Shown: positions 14,588 through 21,678 of the stretch, piece after piece
Layout of the letters: the number at the start of each line of letters is the position of its first letter
How positions within the stretch are numbered: the first letter of the stretch is position 1
DNA from: Chloroflexota bacterium
Lineage (GTDB): Bacteria; Chloroflexota; Dehalococcoidia; Lucifugimonadales; JACPCL1
Assembly: GCA_016210395.1 (NCBI GenBank)
Contig: JACQUI010000048.1
Coordinates: 1 to 25,861 of the forward strand
Reading direction: 5' to 3'
DNA length: 25,861 nucleotides
The notes under the pieces: model-generated
The model's input: only the letters and a program-made list of their open reading frames with translations
Database searches by the model: none
What the model was told of the DNA's origin: nothing
Translations under genes and position numbers: made by a program

Positions 14588-17077
14588 ATGGACGTGAACT
14601 CCCTGCTCGTTCCGGTAGATAAGCTGACGAGCTACTGCGACCCCGACAGCTTGGGCTTTGAGACCACACAAGAGCTCGCACCGCTGGAGGGAACGGTCGG
14701 CCAGGAACGCGCGATCAGCGCCCTGGACTTCGGGCTGAATGTGGACGCGCCCGGCTACAATATCTTCGTCATGGGCTACCCGGGCACGGGCCGCACCACC
14801 ACCCTCATCGGATTTCTGCGGCGAGTCGCCGGCGAACGCCCCACCCCCGACGACTGGTGCTACGTCCACAACTTCCACGACCCTCTCCAACCAGTCGCCG
14901 TGCGCGTGCCGCCCGGCATGGGCCGGCAGATCGTCCACGACATGAGCGAGCTTGTCCGCGACTGCCTTCGGGAAATCCCCGGCGCTTTTGAGAGTGAGGA
15001 GTACCGCGCCCAGGTGGAAGACGCCATGCGCGGCATTCAGAGCCAGCGCGAGGCCATCACCCAGGGCATCGAAGAGGAAGCCCAGCGGCAGGGCTTCGTC
15101 GTCCAGCCTTCTTCCGCTGGCATCGTCACGACGCCCGTGATCAACGGCCAGCCCATCAGCCGCGAGATGTACAACATCCTTCCCGACGACACAAAGGCAG
15201 TCCTGCGCAGCAAGAGCGAGGCCCTCCAGGAGTATATCAACAGGCGCCTGGTTGAGCTGCGCCGCGTGGAGCGGGAGGCGTACCGTGTACGGGCCCAGGT
15301 GGACAAGGATTTGGTCCGTTCCGTCACAGGGCCCGCCTTCATGGACCTTAAAGAGAAGTACAAGGAGGTCCCCGCCCTCCTCAGCTACCTGGACGACGTG
15401 CGGGAGGACATTGCCGATCACGTGGACGAGTTCCGCGTTCACGAGGAGCAACGCCAGCAGCAGCAAGAGCAACTGCAAGGCGAAGCGGCCATTATGCGCG
15501 ATATCGTAGAGGCGGAACGGTTCAGCCGCTACAAGGTCAACGTCCTTGTGGACAACAGCCGCACCAAGGGCGCTCCCGTTATTTTCGAGTGGAGCCCTTC
15601 CTACTACAACCTTTTCGGCAGAGTCGAGTACCGCTCCCGCTTCGGGACCGCTGCAACTGACCTCACCATGGTCCGACCGGGCGCCTTGCACGTGGCCAGC
15701 GGCGGCTACCTGGCTATCCAGGCCAAGGACATCCTCATCAACCCGCTGGCCTGGGAGACACTGAAGCGCGTCCTCCGCAGCGGCGAGGTGCGCATCGAGA
15801 ACTTCGCCGAGCAGTTCAGCTCCATCCCTACTGCAACGCTCCGCCCTCAGCCCATCCCCGTCAACACCAAGATTATCCTCATGGGCACCCCATATCTCTT
15901 CTCCTTGCTCCAACGCGCCGACGAGGACTTCGGCAAGTTCTTCAAAGTCAAAGCCGACTTCGACCTCTCTATGGAGAAGACTCCGGACAACGCCAGGTTC
16001 TACGCCGCCTTCGTCTGTAACCGCTGCCGCGACCTCAACGTCAGGCCATTCCACAAGAGCGGCGTCGCCAAGCTGGTGGAGTATGCCTCGCGCGTCGTTG
16101 AGGACCAGACGCGCCTGACCACCCGCTTCATTGACATTGCCGACCTCATCACCGAGGCCGACTACTGGGCGCGCCACGATGGCGACAGCAAGGCCGTCAT
16201 GGGCGCACACGTCGCAAAGGCCATAAAAGAGAAGATCTTCCGCTCGAACCTGCCGGAGGAGCGCATCCAGCGCCTCATTGACGAAGGCACCATCCTGATT
16301 GACGCCGAGGGCGCGGTTGCCGGCCAGGTCAACGGCCTCTCCGTGTACATGCTGGGCGACTACTCCTTCGGAAGGCCCGTGCGCATCACCGCCCGCACCT
16401 CCCTGGGCCGGGGCCAGGTGGCCAACATTGACCGCGAGGCCCAGATGACGGGCCGCATCCACAACAAGGGTTTCTTTATCCTCACCAGCTACCTCATGGG
16501 CAAGTTCGGTCAGGACCGCCCGCTTAACGTCCGCGTATCCATCGGGTTCGAGCAGACCTACGATGAGGTAGAGGGCGACTCCGCCTCCGCCGCCGAGCTG
16601 TACGCGCTGCTCTCCAGCCTTGCAGGCATTCCCATCAAACAGAGCATCGCCGTCACCGGCTCCGTCAACCAGTTCGGACAGGTGCAGGCTATTGGCGGCG
16701 CCACCCACAAGATCGAAGGCTTCTTCGACGTCTGCAAGGGCAAAGGGCTGACGGGCCGGCAGGGCGTCGTCATCCCACGCTCCAACGTCAAGAACCTGGT
16801 CCTGCGCGAGGACGTAGTAGAGGCGGTGAAGAGCGGCATGTTCAACGTATGGGCCGTGGACAGCATTGAGCAGGGCATGGAAGTCCTGACCGGCGTGCCT
16901 ATGGGCCAGCCCGACGACAAGGGCGCCTACCCGGAGGGCGCCATCGGCTACGCCGTCGTCAAGGCCCTGGACCGTCTGGCCGAAAAAGCCCGCGATCTCG
17001 CCCGCCAGGAAGGCGGCGACGCAGACTCCGGCTCAGCCAACGGCGGCCAGCCCAGTGGCCACGACCATAGCGCCTAG
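14588..17077 (+). CDS. Lon-related ATP-dependent protease (AAA_32 / Lon_C family)
   Basis: An 829-residue protein of the Lon-related putative protease family. The N-terminal region (about 1-60) leads to a P-loop GYPGTGRT (63-70) in which the usual Walker A lysine is Arg (R69). A long helical, partly coiled insertion (about 130-300, rich in Glu/Gln/Arg) follows, then the second half of the AAA domain (PGALHVASGGYLAIQ, about 360-375). The C-terminal Lon proteolytic domain has the Ser-Lys dyad S665 (EGDSAS) and K708 (THKIEG), 43 residues apart as in LonA, plus TGSVNQFGQVQAIGG. It should degrade damaged or regulatory proteins in the cytosol; its targets are unknown. ATG 14588 is chosen with GAGGA 7 nt upstream; TTG 14585 is in frame. 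The Asp/Ser/Gly/His-rich tail is variable. Confidence 0.9.
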   Translation: MDVNSLLVPVDKLTSYCDPDSLGFETTQELAPLEGTVGQERAISALDFGLNVDAPGYNIFVMGYPGTGRTTTLIGFLRRVAGERPTPDDWCYVHNFHDPLQPVAVRVPPGMGRQIVHDMSELVRDCLREIPGAFESEEYRAQVEDAMRGIQSQREAITQGIEEEAQRQGFVVQPSSAGIVTTPVINGQPISREMYNILPDDTKAVLRSKSEALQEYINRRLVELRRVEREAYRVRAQVDKDLVRSVTGPAFMDLKEKYKEVPALLSYLDDVREDIADHVDEFRVHEEQRQQQQEQLQGEAAIMRDIVEAERFSRYKVNVLVDNSRTKGAPVIFEWSPSYYNLFGRVEYRSRFGTAATDLTMVRPGALHVASGGYLAIQAKDILINPLAWETLKRVLRSGEVRIENFAEQFSSIPTATLRPQPIPVNTKIILMGTPYLFSLLQRADEDFGKFFKVKADFDLSMEKTPDNARFYAAFVCNRCRDLNVRPFHKSGVAKLVEYASRVVEDQTRLTTRFIDIADLITEADYWARHDGDSKAVMGAHVAKAIKEKIFRSNLPEERIQRLIDEGTILIDAEGAVAGQVNGLSVYMLGDYSFGRPVRITARTSLGRGQVANIDREAQMTGRIHNKGFFILTSYLMGKFGQDRPLNVRVSIGFEQTYDEVEGDSASAAELYALLSSLAGIPIKQSIAVTGSVNQFGQVQAIGGATHKIEGFFDVCKGKGLTGRQGVVIPRSNVKNLVLREDVVEAVKSGMFNVWAVDSIEQGMEVLTGVPMGQPDDKGAYPEGAIGYAVVKALDRLAEKARDLARQEGGDADSGSANGGQPSGHDHSA

Positions 17078-17109
17078 CCGCAAGCGTTGCATCGCTGCCA
17101 GCTATAAGA

Positions 17110-17264
17110 CCAGGGTCTTTGGTTCTCTGGGGAAGAGACTATCTCCTCTCCCTTGAGGGGAGAGGACTAGGTGAGGGTGAAGCGTACCGCTCAGAAACGC
17201 AAAGCTATTATTTTGATGACGTTTGGGGCGCGTTCATCCGGCCCGAAACACCGAAAGACCCTGG
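17110..17264. mobile_element. Second MITE-like element with the same inverted ends
   Basis: The left end CCAGGGTCTTTGG (17110-17122) is complementary, with one mismatch, to the right end CCGAAAGACCCTGG (17251-17264). The right end matches the CACCGAAAGACCCTGG core of the element at 9364-9608. Inside lies a CTCTCCCTTGAGGGGAGAGG hairpin (17149-17168) followed by TAGGTGAGGGTGA, a separate repeat type. No coding capacity is evident. Confidence 0.55.
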
Positions 17265-17287
17265 CTATGAGACGGGACACGCTCCTG

Positions 17288-17317
17288 TTGACACCCCCAG
17301 CGCCTGCGTGGTACGCT
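17288..17317 (+). promoter_or_regulatory. Promoter for the leader and the ABC importer (probably leaderless start)
   Basis: A perfect TTGACA (17288-17293), an 18-nt spacer and TACGCT (17312-17317), preceded by TGG as an extended -10. The hexamer fits TAnnnT. A start 7 nt downstream falls on A17324, the first base of the leader ORF ATG, which predicts a leaderless message. Confidence 0.6.
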
Positions 17318-17323
17318 GCGCCT

Positions 17324-17398
17324 ATGTTGTCTGTGAGCAATATCACAAGCATGTGTTGTTGTGCCCCAAGGAGGGACGTGCTCTCGTTGCCATTGTGA
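17324..17398 (+). CDS. Cysteine leader peptide 1 (poly-Cys, transcription attenuator)
   Basis: A 24-codon ORF whose residues 11-13 are three consecutive Cys codons (TGT TGT TGT, 17354-17362, in SMCCCAPRR). It has no Shine-Dalgarno, but the predicted transcription start coincides with its ATG. Its stop is 28 nt before the terminator at 17427-17462. Immediately after the Cys codons, GAGGG-A-CGTGC (17371-17381) can pair with GCACG-CC-CCCTC (17425-17436), which includes the terminator's 5' arm. A ribosome stalled on the Cys codons would leave the segment free to form the antiterminator. One that reaches the stop would cover it and let the terminator form. This resembles the leaderless poly-Cys ORFs described as cysteine-responsive attenuators in mycobacteria. 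Function is inferred. Confidence 0.6.
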   Translation: MLSVSNITSMCCCAPRRDVLSLPL

Positions 17399-17426
17399 CC
17401 CAATAGCGCTAACCGATCAGCTATGC

Positions 17427-17462
17427 ACGCCCCCTCGACTTCACGGTTGAGGGGGCGTTTTA
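17427..17462 (+). terminator. Intrinsic terminator inside the importer leader (attenuator)
   Basis: The stem ACGCCCCCTCGAC (17427-17439) pairs with GTTGAGGGGGCGT (17446-17458): 13 bp including one G-T pair, with a 6-nt loop TTCACG. TTTTAG follows (17458-17463). It lies between the promoter and the structural genes, so it must be read through for expression. Its 5' arm is also the target of the antiterminator segment 17371-17381. Confidence 0.8.
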
Positions 17463-17496
17463 GTTGTTATCGTCCTAACTGAATTGGGAGGTCGTT

Positions 17497-17679
17497 ATGC
17501 TTGCATCGGTTGCTTCCGTCGCATCTTCCCGTCAGGCTGTGTCCCTTGTCGCTTGCCACGCCTCCCTCTGCGTCACGTCGCTGTGTAGCTGTTGTTGTAG
17601 CCATGACCATCCACCTACTACAACACCAGAAACGCAGAGGCTACAGCTATGCAACACACAATCCGCACCCCTTCTCTGA
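17497..17679 (+). CDS. Cysteine-rich leader peptide 2 (candidate translation attenuator)
   Basis: A 60-codon ORF with a strong ribosome binding site, GGGAGG (17486-17491), 5 nt before the ATG. It contains Cys at 20, 25, 30, 32, 33, 34 and 52, with TGT TGT TGT at 17590-17598 (CSCCCS). It overlaps the start of the substrate-binding protein gene by 31 nt in another frame. Its segment CCTCTGCGT (17565-17573) is a perfect 9-nt complement of ACGCAGAGG (17632-17640), the Shine-Dalgarno region of that gene. An inner stem TGTTGTAG (17593-17600) with CTACAACA (17618-17625) can stack inside. Ribosomes slowed at its Cys codons would cover the anti-Shine-Dalgarno and expose the downstream start. The peptide itself has no recognisable domain. 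Confidence 0.55.
   Translation: MLASVASVASSRQAVSLVACHASLCVTSLCSCCCSHDHPPTTTPETQRLQLCNTQSAPLL
17565..17640 (+). promoter_or_regulatory. RNA stem sequestering the pstS-like Shine-Dalgarno
   Basis: The outer stem is CCTCTGCGT (17565-17573) with ACGCAGAGG (17632-17640), 9 bp perfect. The inner stem is TGTTGTAG (17593-17600) with CTACAACA (17618-17625), 8 bp perfect, and contains Cys codons of leader peptide 2. AGAGG (17636-17640) is the ribosome binding site 8 nt before the ATG at 17649. Found by eye; no folding energy was computed. Confidence 0.5.
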
Positions 17680-18692
17680 CCTTCGCCGCACTCCTCGCTC
17701 TTGGCCTTCTCGCCGCGTGCGGCGGAAGCGCAAGTCGGCCGTCGCTGACGGCCACATCCACACCACAAGGTAGCGGCTCACTTGTGGCTGCCCAGCCCAC
17801 TCCAACCGCTGCCCCTGAGCTGAAGGGGACCATCAACGTCTCCGGCGCATTCGCGCTCTATCCGCTGATGATTCAGTGGAGCGAGGAGTTTCAGAAGCTC
17901 CACCCCAACGTCCGTTTCAACATCTCTGCCGGCGGCGCGGGCAAAGGCATGTCCGATGCTCTAGGGGGCCTCGTGGAGATAGGGATGGTGAGCCGGGAGA
18001 TTTCCCCCAACGAAGTGGAGCGTGGGGCCTTCTACGTTGCCTCCGCCATTGACGCCGTCGTTCCCGTGACCAACGCGGCGAACCCCTTGCGGGAAGAGAT
18101 TCTCTCCAAAGGCCTGAGACGGGAAGATTTCGCCAACATCTGGATCACCGGCAAAGTCACCGACTGGAAGGACCTGTACCCCGGCGCAAAGGCCTTTGGC
18201 GATACAGCGCTGCACGTCTACACGCGCAGCGACGCGGCAGGCGCTCCGGAAACATGGGCCGCCTACCTCGGAAAGAAGCAGGAGAATCTGCTGGGCATTG
18301 GGGTCTTCGGCGACCCCGGCCTTGCCGAGGCGGTCCGCAGGGACCCGGTCGGCGCTGGTTTCAACAACGTCGGCTATGCCTACGACGCGAGCGCCAAAAA
18401 GCAGAACGCCGGCCTGCTGGTTATTCCCATTGACATCAATGGCAATGGCGCAATTGACCCGGACGAGAATTTCTACGAGGACCGGGCAGACCTGGTGGAG
18501 GCCATCGCGAACCGCGTCTATCCGTACCCGCCGGCCAGGCCGCTGTACCTGGTGGGCAAGGGGCCCTTCACCGGCGTCGCCAAAGAGTTCGTGACGTGGA
18601 TTCTGACCGATGGCCAGAAGTTCAACATCGAGTCCGGCTATGTCCCCATCTCCCAGGATCGCATCAAGAGCGACCTGGAAAAGCTCCAGTAG
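17649..18692 (+). CDS. pstS: PstS-type ABC transporter substrate-binding lipoprotein
   Basis: A 347-residue periplasmic-type binding protein. The signal peptide ends in a lipobox LLAAC with the lipidated Cys at 24, followed by a Ser/Thr/Pro-rich tether (to about 55). The binding domain begins GTINVSGAFALYPLMIQW and shows SAGGAGKGM, the anion-loop-like RSDAAGAPETWAAYLG, GVFGDPGLAEAV and IDINGNGAIDPDE. By family it would be called a phosphate-binding protein, and its partners are PstC-, PstA- and PstB-like. However, the leader contains two Cys-rich ORFs and an attenuator, no phoU is present, and I see no phosphate-control box, so another oxyanion is possible. AGAGG lies 8 nt before the ATG. A strong hairpin (18706-18741) separates it from the permease genes, as is common for highly expressed binding proteins. 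Confidence 0.85.
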   Translation: MQHTIRTPSLTFAALLALGLLAACGGSASRPSLTATSTPQGSGSLVAAQPTPTAAPELKGTINVSGAFALYPLMIQWSEEFQKLHPNVRFNISAGGAGKGMSDALGGLVEIGMVSREISPNEVERGAFYVASAIDAVVPVTNAANPLREEILSKGLRREDFANIWITGKVTDWKDLYPGAKAFGDTALHVYTRSDAAGAPETWAAYLGKKQENLLGIGVFGDPGLAEAVRRDPVGAGFNNVGYAYDASAKKQNAGLLVIPIDINGNGAIDPDENFYEDRADLVEAIANRVYPYPPARPLYLVGKGPFTGVAKEFVTWILTDGQKFNIESGYVPISQDRIKSDLEKLQ

Positions 18693-18705
18693 CCACGTGG
18701 GCGTT

Positions 18706-18741
18706 GCCATGCCCGCCGCGCCTGGGCGCGGCGGGCATGGC
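18706..18741 (+). terminator. Strong hairpin between binding-protein and permease genes
   Basis: GCCATGCCCGCCGCGCC (18706-18722) is perfectly complementary to 18725-18741. It starts 13 nt after the stop and has no T-run. It could stabilise the upstream message or partly stop transcription, giving more binding protein than permease. Confidence 0.6.
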
Positions 18742-18790
18742 TTCATGCGAAGGAGGGTGCAAGGGGACCGCGTGCCGCTGGGGCGTCTCT

Positions 18791-18815
18791 GTAGGGCGCA
18801 AGGCTTGCGCCCCTG
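18791..18815. repeat. GGGCGCAAG hairpin repeat, second copy
   Basis: GTA followed by GGGCGCAAG-G-CTTGCGCCC (18794-18812). The same stem occurs at 1-21 of the window. It lies in the 243-nt gap of the importer operon, downstream of the large hairpin. Confidence 0.7.
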
Positions 18816-18935
18816 GGCGGGTGGGAACAAAAACCTTTGCCGGCCAAGAACAGGCCAATACTCGGATTGTCGAGCAAGGCGTTGCGCACCCTAGGGCTAA
18901 CGGCCCCTCAATAAGCGCCGAAGGAATAAACACAT

Positions 18936-19802
18936 ATGCTCATCATAGGCCGGAGGTCCGCTGACAGGCTGACAACCACGCTCATGTACCTGGCTGCGTC
19001 CTTTGTTGTCGCGGGCGTGCTGGTCATGGGCGCCGGCCTGCTGATCAAGTCCTGGCCAATCCTTGAGACGAACGGGCTAAGCGGCCTCTTGTTCTCCTCG
19101 GCATGGCGGCCGTCGCAGGGGGAGTTCGGCTTCTTCCCGTTCATCATGGGTACGCTCTGGGTGACAGGGATTGCCGCCCTTATCGCTTTGCCCATCAGCA
19201 TCTTGACCGCCGTGTACCTGGCGGAGTATGCCCACCCACGCGTGCGCTCCATCCTGAAACCGTTCATGGACGTGCTGGCTGGCATTCCATCCGTGGTGTT
19301 CGGGGTATGGGGCATCCTGGTGCTGGCCATCGGCGGGTTCAACATCGGCTTCAACGTGCTCACCGGTGGGATCGTCCTGGCGCTCATGGTTGTGCCGGTG
19401 ATTACCTCCATCGCAGAAGAGTCGTTTAGAACAGTGCCGAATCACGTGAAAGAGGCATCCCTTGCCCTGGGGGCGACCAAGTGGGAGATGGTCAAGCACG
19501 TGGTCCTGCGCAGCTCTCTGCTGGGGATCGTCGCCGCAGGGGTCATGGGGTTTTCGCGGGCCTTTGGCGAGACGCTGGCGGTGCTGATGGTGGTAGGCAA
19601 CATCGCCAGAGTGCCTACCAATCCGCTTGATCCTGGCTACCCCCTGCCTGCGCTCATCGCCAACAACTACGGTGAAATGATGTCCATACCGTCATATGAG
19701 TCCGCGCTGATGTTCGCCGCCCTCATCCTCTTCACTGTCGTAGTGATGTTCAACGCCATCGCCCGCCTGGTGCTGACGCGGCTGCAAGAGAGGTGGGCAT
19801 GA
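18936..19802 (+). CDS. pstC: PstC-type ABC transporter permease
   Basis: A 288-residue inner-membrane permease with six predicted helices (first at about 15-38, last at about 255-280). The EAA loop that contacts the ATPase is visible: EASLALGATKWEMVKHVVLRSSLLGIVAAGVMGFSR, following IAEESFRTVP. The segment FFPFIMGTLWVTGIAALIALPISILTAVYLAEYA is typical of PstC. AAGGA stands about 10 nt before the ATG. The stop overlaps the pstA start (ATGA), so the two permease subunits are coupled. The substrate is as uncertain as for the binding protein. Confidence 0.88.
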   Translation: MLIIGRRSADRLTTTLMYLAASFVVAGVLVMGAGLLIKSWPILETNGLSGLLFSSAWRPSQGEFGFFPFIMGTLWVTGIAALIALPISILTAVYLAEYAHPRVRSILKPFMDVLAGIPSVVFGVWGILVLAIGGFNIGFNVLTGGIVLALMVVPVITSIAEESFRTVPNHVKEASLALGATKWEMVKHVVLRSSLLGIVAAGVMGFSRAFGETLAVLMVVGNIARVPTNPLDPGYPLPALIANNYGEMMSIPSYESALMFAALILFTVVVMFNAIARLVLTRLQERWA

Positions 19803-20656
19803 TGACAAGGCGCAAAGCTGAAGAAGTGTTCTTCAAAGTCCTCATGCTCTCGGCCACCAGTGTCGTTGTAGGGACGCTGCTCAGCATCATCGCCACGGTG
19901 TTGTGGAAGGGTTTGCCCGCGCTCAGCCTCGGCGTCCTTACCCAGCTACCGTCCGGTGGCTTCTACCTCGGTCGGGGTGAGGGTGGAATCCTCAACGCCA
20001 TCGTTGGGTCAGTCTACCTGGCCGTGGGGTCCACCGCACTGGCGTTTGCCGTCTCGTTGCCCCTGGCGCTGCTTCTGCAGACTGAATACGCCGGACGGTC
20101 GCCGTTCGCGGGCGTGGTGCGCCTGGCGCTGGATATTGCCTGGGGCATCCCGTCCATCGTGTATGGCGCGTTTGGCTTCGTCATCATGCTTGCTTTCGGC
20201 ATCAGGGCATCGCTGCTTGGAGGCATCATCGCGCTGACGCTGCTGGTGATTCCCATCATGACCCGCGCCATGGACGAGGTCATCCGGACCGTGCGGCGAG
20301 ACCTGAAGGAAGCATCGTTCTCCTTGGGGGCGACCAGATTGGAGACGTCGTTCAACGTGGTCCTGCGGCAGACGCTGCCAGGCGTGCTTACAGCCGTGCT
20401 GCTGGCTTTTGGCAGAGGCATTGGCGACGCCGCATCGGTGCTCTTGACCGCCGGCTATACAGACCGCATACCCACGTCGTTGCTGGAGCCGGTAGCCTCT
20501 CTGCCCCTGGCGGTCTTCTTTTTGCTGGGCACGCCCTTCCCGGCGACCCAACAAAAGGGCTATGCGGCCGCTCTCGTGCTTCTGTTGGTAGTCCTGCTCA
20601 TAAGCGCGGCTGCCCGGTATCTCTCGTCTCGATTCTCCCGGTACATCTCAAAGTAG
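19799..20656 (+). CDS. pstA: PstA-type ABC transporter permease
   Basis: A 285-residue permease with six predicted membrane helices. It carries GGILNAIVGSVYLAVGSTALAFAVSLPLALLL, then GIPSIVYGAFGF, and the EAA loop DLKEASFSLGATRLETSFNVVLRQTLPG followed by GRGIGDAASVLLTAGYTD. It pairs with PstC to form the membrane channel. ATG 19799 overlaps the pstC stop by 4 nt; the next codon is also ATG (19802), and GAGGT (19790-19794) serves either. A GTG at 19793 is in frame but lies in the ribosome binding site. pstB follows 12 nt after the stop. Confidence 0.88.
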   Translation: MMTRRKAEEVFFKVLMLSATSVVVGTLLSIIATVLWKGLPALSLGVLTQLPSGGFYLGRGEGGILNAIVGSVYLAVGSTALAFAVSLPLALLLQTEYAGRSPFAGVVRLALDIAWGIPSIVYGAFGFVIMLAFGIRASLLGGIIALTLLVIPIMTRAMDEVIRTVRRDLKEASFSLGATRLETSFNVVLRQTLPGVLTAVLLAFGRGIGDAASVLLTAGYTDRIPTSLLEPVASLPLAVFFLLGTPFPATQQKGYAAALVLLLVVLLISAAARYLSSRFSRYISK

Positions 20657-20668
20657 GGAGCACATCAC

Positions 20669-21517
20669 ATGCCCAACAACAATGGTAGCGCTGGAGGCGT
20701 TGCAGTCAGTGGCCGGAGCCAGGGCGCAACAGCCACTCTGGACCGCCCGGTCAAGGGAGAGATTGACATCCGTGATCTCCACGTGGCCTATCGCGACACG
20801 AAGGAGGGCTATGAAGCGCTGAAGGGCATCTCGGTCGTCTTTCCGGCACATCAGATCACAACCATCATTGGCCCCTCCGGTTGCGGGAAGACGACGCTGC
20901 TCCGCTCGCTGAACAGGCTTGTGGATGCCGCTGGAGATGCGGAGCTGTCCGGCGAGATCTGGGTGGATGGGCAGAATGTCCTCCATCCGAAGACCGACGT
21001 CGCCTCTCTCCGGAAGAAGATCGGGCTTATCGCCCAGAGGCCGACCCCTCTGCCTATGTCCATCTACGACAACGTGGCCTATGGGCCACGGCTTCACGGG
21101 ACCCGGGACAAGCGGAAGCTTGATTCCATTGTCCAGGAAAGCCTTGAGACCGTGGCGCTCTGGGAGGAGGTGAAGGGCCGGCTGAAAACCCCTGCTTCCA
21201 AGCTGTCCATCGGACAGCAGCAGCGGGTCTGCCTGGCTCGAAGCCTTGCCGTAGAGCCTGAGATACTGCTCGCGGACGAGCCGACCTCCGCGCTGGACCC
21301 GGTGTCATCCCAGACGATTGAGCAGGAGCTGGTGGAGCTCAAGAGCAGGTACACCATCGTCATGGTGACCCATAACCTGCGGCAGGCGCGCCGCTTGGGA
21401 GACTACGTGGTGTTTCTGTACCTGGGCAAGCTCATTGAGCACGGCCCTTCCGCCGACGTATTCCAGAGCCCACGGGAGCAGTTGACGCAAGCGTACATCG
21501 GCGGGCAGATCAGCTAG
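20669..21517 (+). CDS. pstB: PstB-type ABC transporter ATP-binding protein
   Basis: A 282-residue cytoplasmic ATPase powering the importer. An Asn/Gly/Ser-rich N-terminal extension of about 30 residues precedes the domain. Walker A is GPSGCGKT (68-75), the Q-loop IAQRPTPLPMSIYDNVAYGPRLHG (about 121-144) is the PstB hallmark, the signature LSIGQQQR is 179-186, Walker B ILLADEP 199-205, and the switch His is H235 (VTHN). The first gene downstream is a minus-strand enzyme, so the operon ends here without phoU. AGGGAG lies upstream of the ATG. Confidence 0.9.
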   Translation: MPNNNGSAGGVAVSGRSQGATATLDRPVKGEIDIRDLHVAYRDTKEGYEALKGISVVFPAHQITTIIGPSGCGKTTLLRSLNRLVDAAGDAELSGEIWVDGQNVLHPKTDVASLRKKIGLIAQRPTPLPMSIYDNVAYGPRLHGTRDKRKLDSIVQESLETVALWEEVKGRLKTPASKLSIGQQQRVCLARSLAVEPEILLADEPTSALDPVSSQTIEQELVELKSRYTIVMVTHNLRQARRLGDYVVFLYLGKLIEHGPSADVFQSPREQLTQAYIGGQIS

Positions 21518-21550
21518 CGCCTAGCTGCGAAAACGGCCCACAATCAAGTC

Positions 21551-21615
21551 CCGTTCGTACAAGTCCCGCTTGTCGAACCACGGACGCGCCCTTCGACACG
21601 GCTCAGGGCGAACGG
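21551..21615. repeat. Intergenic repeat of the CCCTTCGACA..GCTCAGGGCGAACGG type
   Basis: The ends CCGTTCG (21551-21557) and CGAACGG (21609-21615) are inverted copies. Inside, GCCCTTCGA..CTCAGGGCGAACGG (21588-21615) is a widespread kind of intergenic repeat. It lies between the convergent pstB and TPP-enzyme genes and may act as a terminator. Confidence 0.55.
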
Positions 21616-21678
21616 ATTTCTATCGCACGCCTATTTTTGCGAAAACGGCTGACGAGTTGTTTCCGGCCCCAATGCGCG

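Larger units (their letters stand above)
17078..17648. other. 571-nt region between the Lon-like gene and the ABC importer
   Basis: Holds, in order, an inverted-repeat element (17110-17264), a promoter (17288-17317), a 24-codon Cys leader ORF, an intrinsic terminator (17427-17462) and a second Cys-rich leader ORF running into the substrate-binding protein gene. These parts are listed separately. Confidence 0.7.

Noticed and set aside
14486..16708. 740-codon open frame antisense to the Lon-like gene
   Set aside because: It mirrors a gene with clear catalytic motifs; GC-rich codon bias keeps the antisense frame open. Its translation has no recognisable domain.
17324..17640. Metabolite riboswitch as explanation of the importer leader
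   Set aside because: No known aptamer core was recognised; the paired Cys-codon ORFs and complementary segments are better explained by ribosome-based attenuation.
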